From: Halictus rubicundus
Lineage: Eukaryota; Arthropoda; Insecta; Hymenoptera; Halictidae
DNA length: 64,000 bases
NCBI RefSeq assembly: GCF_050948215.1
Contig: NW_027488827.1
Location: 248,001-312,000 of the forward strand
Reading direction: 5' to 3'
Shown here: positions 60,061-64,000 of the stretch, piece after piece
Numbering within the stretch: the stretch's first letter is position 1
Layout: each line of letters begins with the position of its first letter
Program-made: the position numbers and the translations under genes
The notes under the pieces: generated by a model
Told to the model about the DNA's origin: nothing
Database searches by the model: none
What the model saw: only the letters and a program-made list of their open reading frames with translations

Positions 60061-62856
60061 GGTGTCACGACGCTGTCGGCGGCTGGTCGTATAGTGACGT
60101 GTTGTGCCGATAGCGTGAAGGCGATTTCCGGTGAGTCCACCTACCACAGGATCCTCGCGGGATTCCCGGACCTCACGCGGCCGTCGGGAGGACACCGCAC
60201 GGCCAAACACGCGACGGAGCACCACATCCGGACGACGCCAGGCCCGCCGGTATCGTGCAAGCCCCGTCGGCTGGCCCCGGATAAACTCCGCATCGCTAAG
60301 GCGGAATTCGAGGCGATGGTGAGGGACGGAACAGCGCGCCGATCCGAAAGCTGTTGGTCATCGGCCCTACACCTGACACCGAAGAAAAGCGGCGAGTGGC
60401 GACCGTGCGGGGATTACCGCGCATTAAACGCGAGAACAATCGCGGACAAATATCCGGTGCCGCACATCGAAGATTTCGCGCAGCGCTTGGGGGGAAAAAG
60501 CGTGTTTTCTACGGTAGACTTGGTGCGCGCATACAACCAGATACCGGTGAACCCGCAGGACATCGCGAAAACCGCGATCACGACCCCGTTTGGTCTGTTT
60601 GAATTCCCCTGGATGTCTTTCGGACTTCGAAACGCAGCGCATACATTCCAGCGGTTTATGGACGAAGTGTTACGCGGCCTCGACTGGTGCTACGTTTACA
60701 TAGACGATATTCTGGTCGCATCGAGCTCAGTCGAGGAACACGAAGAGCACCTACGCGAACTTTTTTCCCGCCTAAACGAGTACGGGGTGCTCGTCAAGTG
60801 TGCGAAGTGTGTGTTCGGTGCGCCGGAGGTGACGTTTCTCGGCTACGCAGTGTCCGCGCACGGTACCCGACCGCTTCCAGAGAAAGTCGAAGCGATTCGA
60901 ACTTTCCCGCGCCCGGAAACGGTGAAAGAGCTTCGACAGTTTCTGGGCGTAATCAACTTTTATCGACGATTCGTGCGAACGGCCGCCGAGATGCAGGCGC
61001 CACTCAACGCGGCCCTCCAGGGTAACGCGAAGGGACGAGCACCGGTGACATGGACTCCGGAGCGAATCGAGGCTTTCGAGAGGTGCAAGGAAAGCCTGGC
61101 GCACGCAGCTCTTCTGGCCCATCCCGACACCACGCTGCCCCTTGCGATCTTCAGCGACGCATCGGATTTCACGGCGGGCGCTGCGTTGCAGCAGCGGTCA
61201 CGCGACGGATGGCAGCCGTTGGCTTTCTTTACAAAGAAGTTAACGGCGGCCGAGCGCAAATACAGTCCGTATGATCGGGAACTGCTCGCGATATACAAGG
61301 CTGTACGGTATTTTCGGCATATGGTCGAGGGTCGCGAATTCACGGTTTTTACCGACCATAAGCCCATAACTTTCGCGTTCGCGCAGCGCCCCGAAAAACA
61401 TACGCCGCGACAGTTCCGCTATCTGGACCTCATCGGCCAATTCACAACCGACATTCGACATGTGGCCGGTCGAGACAACGTGGTCGCCGATGCTCTATCC
61501 CGGATAGCGGAGATCTCTACCGCGATAGATTACGCGAAACTCGCGAAATCGCAGCGAGAGGACGAGGAGCTCCGAACGCTCCTGCGATCACCCGACTCCT
61601 CTCTTAATATCAAGAAAATAGATTTACCGAGCGACAACACCGAGTTGTACTGCGACGTTTCGACTTCCGCGTTACGACCATTCGTAACGAGGGAGTTCCG
61701 AGAACACGTGTTCACGTCGCTACACAATCTTGCGCACCCCGGTGCCAAGGCGACCGCGAAATTGGTCGCACAAAGATTCGTTTGGCCAGGTATGCAAAAA
61801 GATTGCAAAGCCTGGGCACGAGCGTGCGTACCATGCCAACGGGCGAAAACGGGTAGACACGTGTCTGCTCCGGTCGGTACTTTTCGAATTCCTTCGGCGC
61901 GTTTCGAGCACGTCCACGTGGACATAGTAGGCCCGTTGCCGATGTCGAGGGGATATCGATACTGCGTGACGTGCGTCGATCGTTACACGCGCTGGCCGGA
62001 GGCGTTCCCCGTCGGAAACATCACCGCCGAGACGGTGGCGTACGCGTTATTTTCGGGGTGGATCGCCCGATACGGTACACCCCACCGAATCACTACCGAT
62101 CAAGGGCGACAATTTGAATCTGCGTTGTTCAAGCAGTTGTCGCACCTTATCGGTACGAAACACCTCCGTACGACCGCGTACCACCCGACGGCAAACGGCA
62201 TGGTGGAGCGATTCCACCGCCAGCTGAAAGCGGCAATCGTTTGCCACGCGGACAGCTGGGCCGACGCGTTGCCGATCGTCCTTCTGGGCATTCGAGCCGC
62301 CTGGAAGGAGGACATTCAAGCGACCTCCGCCGAAATGGTTTACGGCGAACCGATTCGCCTACCGGGCGAGCTTCTTTTAGACCGGCGAGACGCGAACGTT
62401 AACGACGAGGCGTTCATCGCGAGATTACGCGAACATTTCCGTGGGTTGCGTCCGACGCCGGTAACGCGCCACGGAAAAAAGAAAACATTTGTATTCAAGG
62501 ACCTCAATACGACGACGCAGGTGTTCGTGAGGCACGGCGCACTGAAAAGTGCTTTGCAGCCTGCGTACCACGGTCCTTACGAGGTGATTGAGCGGCACCC
62601 GAAACACTTTAACATTCGTGTTAAAGATCGAGTGGTTCCGGTGTCGTTAGATCGCCTCAAACCCGCGTACCTGCTAAACGACGACGAGCAGGGTACACCT
62701 GGACAGGCCCTCGCCGCGGGGGGTCAACAGCGATGCTCCGGTCCCCAGTACGGAGGAGCAAATCGAACGCTCGACAAGATCGGGAAGGCGCGTTCATTTT
62801 CCCGACCGCTATGCGGCGACTCCTTAGATTTAGTCATTAGTATAAGTAGTTTGTAA
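60046..62856 (+). CDS. pol: gypsy Pol: reverse transcriptase, RNase H, integrase
   Basis: The frame is open from 60046, and residues below are numbered from 60094. It copies element RNA to DNA and integrates it. Reverse transcriptase: D142 in FSTVD and the YIDD box at 202-205. RNase H: D355, E396 in YDRELLAI, D421 in TDHKP and D466 in VVADALSR. Integrase: HHCC zinc finger H544, H548, C578, C581, then the D610, D669, E705 catalytic triad with D35E spacing. A GPYEVIERHPKHF-like segment near 827-839 closes the integrase; no chromodomain is visible. All catalytic residues are present and there is no internal stop. The N-terminus is abnormal: it should be joined to protease, but the deletion upstream separated them, so there is no natural start codon. 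Expression is therefore doubtful. Confidence 0.9.
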   Translation, partial: KKLIDGVTTLSAAGRIVTCCADSVKAISGESTYHRILAGFPDLTRPSGGHRTAKHATEHHIRTTPGPPVSCKPRRLAPDKLRIAKAEFEAMVRDGTARRSESCWSSALHLTPKKSGEWRPCGDYRALNARTIADKYPVPHIEDFAQRLGGKSVFSTVDLVRAYNQIPVNPQDIAKTAITTPFGLFEFPWMSFGLRNAAHTFQRFMDEVLRGLDWCYVYIDDILVASSSVEEHEEHLRELFSRLNEYGVLVKCAKCVFGAPEVTFLGYAVSAHGTRPLPEKVEAIRTFPRPETVKELRQFLGVINFYRRFVRTAAEMQAPLNAALQGNAKGRAPVTWTPERIEAFERCKESLAHAALLAHPDTTLPLAIFSDASDFTAGAALQQRSRDGWQPLAFFTKKLTAAERKYSPYDRELLAIYKAVRYFRHMVEGREFTVFTDHKPITFAFAQRPEKHTPRQFRYLDLIGQFTTDIRHVAGRDNVVADALSRIAEISTAIDYAKLAKSQREDEELRTLLRSPDSSLNIKKIDLPSDNTELYCDVSTSALRPFVTREFREHVFTSLHNLAHPGAKATAKLVAQRFVWPGMQKDCKAWARACVPCQRAKTGRHVSAPVGTFRIPSARFEHVHVDIVGPLPMSRGYRYCVTCVDRYTRWPEAFPVGNITAETVAYALFSGWIARYGTPHRITTDQGRQFESALFKQLSHLIGTKHLRTTAYHPTANGMVERFHRQLKAAIVCHADSWADALPIVLLGIRAAWKEDIQATSAEMVYGEPIRLPGELLLDRRDANVNDEAFIARLREHFRGLRPTPVTRHGKKKTFVFKDLNTTTQVFVRHGALKSALQPAYHGPYEVIERHPKHFNIRVKDRVVPVSLDRLKPAYLLNDDEQGTPGQALAAGGQQRCSGPQYGGANRTLDKIGKARSFSRPLCGDSLDLVISISSL

Positions 62857-62930
62857 GCAACAATGTATATAGTATTGTAAATAGTAAACTTGTAGCGGTA
62901 AATAAAAGCGAGCGAACCCCTAATTTCACC

Positions 62931-62941
62931 AAGGGGGGTGA
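62931..62941 (+). other. gypsy polypurine tract
   Basis: AAGGGGGGTGA abuts the 3' LTR and would prime plus-strand synthesis. Confidence 0.8.
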
Positions 62942-63220
62942 TGTGGCGGCCCGCGCAAAGAGCAAGCCGACCACCGACAACATACAATGTATACGCGGCG
63001 GCGACCGTCCTCGGAAAGCCGCAGCGAAACAAGTGAAGTTCGGCTTCGGGGACGGTCGCCATCTGCTAAACAATCGACTGACGCGAGGGAGAATCGGTCG
63101 GTCGAAGGCATGTGATCGACACTCGCTCGCGAACGTCGGTATAGGACGGTTGAAGGTCCACCGACGAATAAAGACGTATACCCGCGAACACGGCCTCAGT
63201 CATTTCACCCGACTCCCACA
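62942..63220 (+). repeat. gypsy 3' LTR
   Basis: 279 bp, the same ends as the 5' LTR. The four differences lie at the AGCAAG, AACAAG, AAGTTC and CTTCGG positions. Confidence 0.95.
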
Positions 63221-63294
63221 AAGAATAAAGAAGTTTTCTTATTGGATTAGTAGTGGTCTTCTGGTCTCACACCGATACACCCGACCCGTGTTAT

Positions 63295-63846
63295 GTACAC
63301 TCCGCGACAAAAAGATAGCACATTATACAGATAAATGGTATTCAGCTTTTCAAGTAGTATATTGCATTGTTTGTGACCTGTATACTGCGTAATAAGAATA
63401 ACCAATTGCTTCAATATGTTTTAACGCATTTATTACGCGAAGAAAGAACTTTATTGGAGAATGTGTAACATTAAACGAAAAATCGGTCCGTCAAAATGAT
63501 AGCACAAATTTCTTAAAATAACTAAAATATAAGAATATGTATAAAAAAAATAATGTTTCAATATTTCGTAACTCCGCCTTTTGTTTGTATAACTGCCACT
63601 AAACGTTGTGGCATAGATTTATATAATTTTTTAATAAATTTCCTGTTTAACGCTGCCCAGTTTTGTTCAATGCAGGTTCTTATTCGTCAAGGGTTCGAAA
63701 TTGTCTTCCACCGGCATATACTCATCTGGCTAAATAAGCCCAGCAATTTTCCATAATATTTCAATCTAGAGACCTGGCTGGCCATTCCAAGATTTTAATA
63801 TTTTTCCGGGTAAAATATTCTTTTGCCAAGCTGACGCAGAAATAAC
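63295..63846 (-). pseudogene. Tc1/mariner-like transposase remnant with one TIR
   Basis: The plus-strand end at 63298-63321 (ACTCCGCGACAAAAAGATAG) is a typical Tc1-family inverted repeat. On the minus strand 63846-63556 translates, with stops and a frame change, to the C-terminal part of a Tc1 transposase: LEWPARSLD-x-NIMENCWAYLAR, then VYAGGRQF. This is the region around the last catalytic acidic residue. The N-terminal DNA-binding domain and first two Asp residues are absent, and the other TIR is missing. It is dead. Confidence 0.75.
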
Positions 63847-64000
63847 GGCGGTGGGCGGAAATAACACCCACCACCGCCATTGGCTGTGGAGGAGGGTGGG
63901 TGTAATTACCCAACCATCTCGGGGGTAGTTAAAAAGTTTTTCTTGTTAATTTTAAAGTTTCTCTTGTTAATAAATTTATATAAAGAACTGTTGTTCCATG
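63847..64000. other. unassigned right edge
   Basis: GC-rich CACCCACCACCGCC and GGAGGGTGGGTG motifs are partly inverted and could be an element end cut by the window. Two TTTCTTGTTAA repeats and AATAAA follow. Not assigned. Confidence 0.35.

Larger units (their letters stand above)
58598..63220 (+). mobile_element. nearly complete Ty3/gypsy LTR retrotransposon
   Basis: 4623 bp with 279-bp LTRs on both sides, TG...CA termini and a perfect 4-bp target duplication AAGA (58594-58597 and 63221-63224). The order is 5' LTR, tRNA-Trp primer site, gag, protease, RT-RNase H-integrase, polypurine tract, 3' LTR. No env-like frame is seen. The LTRs differ at four positions (about 1.4 percent), so insertion is recent but not brand new. 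A deletion with (AT)n at about 60010-60045 breaks the protease, making this copy probably non-autonomous. It is clearly GC-richer than its surroundings. Confidence 0.95.

Noticed and set aside
58975..62856. env gene in the gypsy element
   Set aside because: Pol ends at 62856 and the polypurine tract follows within 80 bp, so there is no room for an env frame.

Overview
The window reads as non-genic DNA from an arthropod, most likely a hymenopteran insect. That is an impression from the kinds of elements present, not from a diagnostic host gene. I recognise no intact host protein-coding gene. The recognisable proteins all belong to transposable elements: one nearly complete Ty3/gypsy retrotransposon, two copies of a broken Ty1/copia element, 5'-truncated non-LTR retrotransposons, a decayed Tc1-like transposase, and several non-coding terminal-inverted-repeat (TIR), foldback and MITE elements.

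Layout. A unit of about 23 kb (1227-24140, copy A) is repeated in the same orientation as copy B (29988-54980), with a period of about 28.7 kb. Almost every feature in A therefore has a twin in B. From about 1.5 to 13.3 kb the copies look identical, except for two substitutions near 1.5 kb. From about 13.3 to 24.1 kb there are scattered substitutions and several insertions or deletions. A further stretch beyond each copy (26.8-29.9 kb and 56.05-57.6 kb) is also homologous, but only at roughly 75-85 percent. The repeat is thus a mosaic of at least three divergence levels.

Inside each unit, in order: a candidate LTR end; a 2.17-kb TTAA-flanked TIR element lying exactly between two 763-bp direct repeats; a 201-bp MITE; two minisatellites; a 1.56-kb foldback element; a candidate heat-shock-inducible non-coding RNA locus; a hairpin MITE; a copia element whose gag is split by an 1130-bp solo LTR; smaller foldbacks; and a LINE fragment. 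Copy B alone carries a 1.9-kb TIR element at 45612-47521 and a 373-bp insertion near 52 kb. Copy A alone carries a 1.4-kb LINE at 27974-29387.

The most interesting locus is 12392-13113 (twin at 41085-41806). A perfect four-pentamer heat shock element (TTCnnGAAnnTTCnnGAA) and a second partial one lie upstream of a TATA box. Downstream are four tandem units, each with an almost invariant 29-nt core enclosed by short inverted arms. The arm sequences differ between units but stay complementary within each, including A-T, G-T and G-C states at one pair. No reading frame is kept across all four units. I infer a heat-inducible structured lncRNA, comparable in concept to Drosophila hsr-omega but with no sequence relationship claimed.

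The right end (58.0-64.0 kb) lies outside the duplication. It holds a Ty3/gypsy element with 279-bp LTRs, a 4-bp target duplication, a tRNA-Trp primer-binding site, gag, a broken protease and an otherwise complete reverse transcriptase/RNase H/integrase frame, followed by a Tc1-like remnant.
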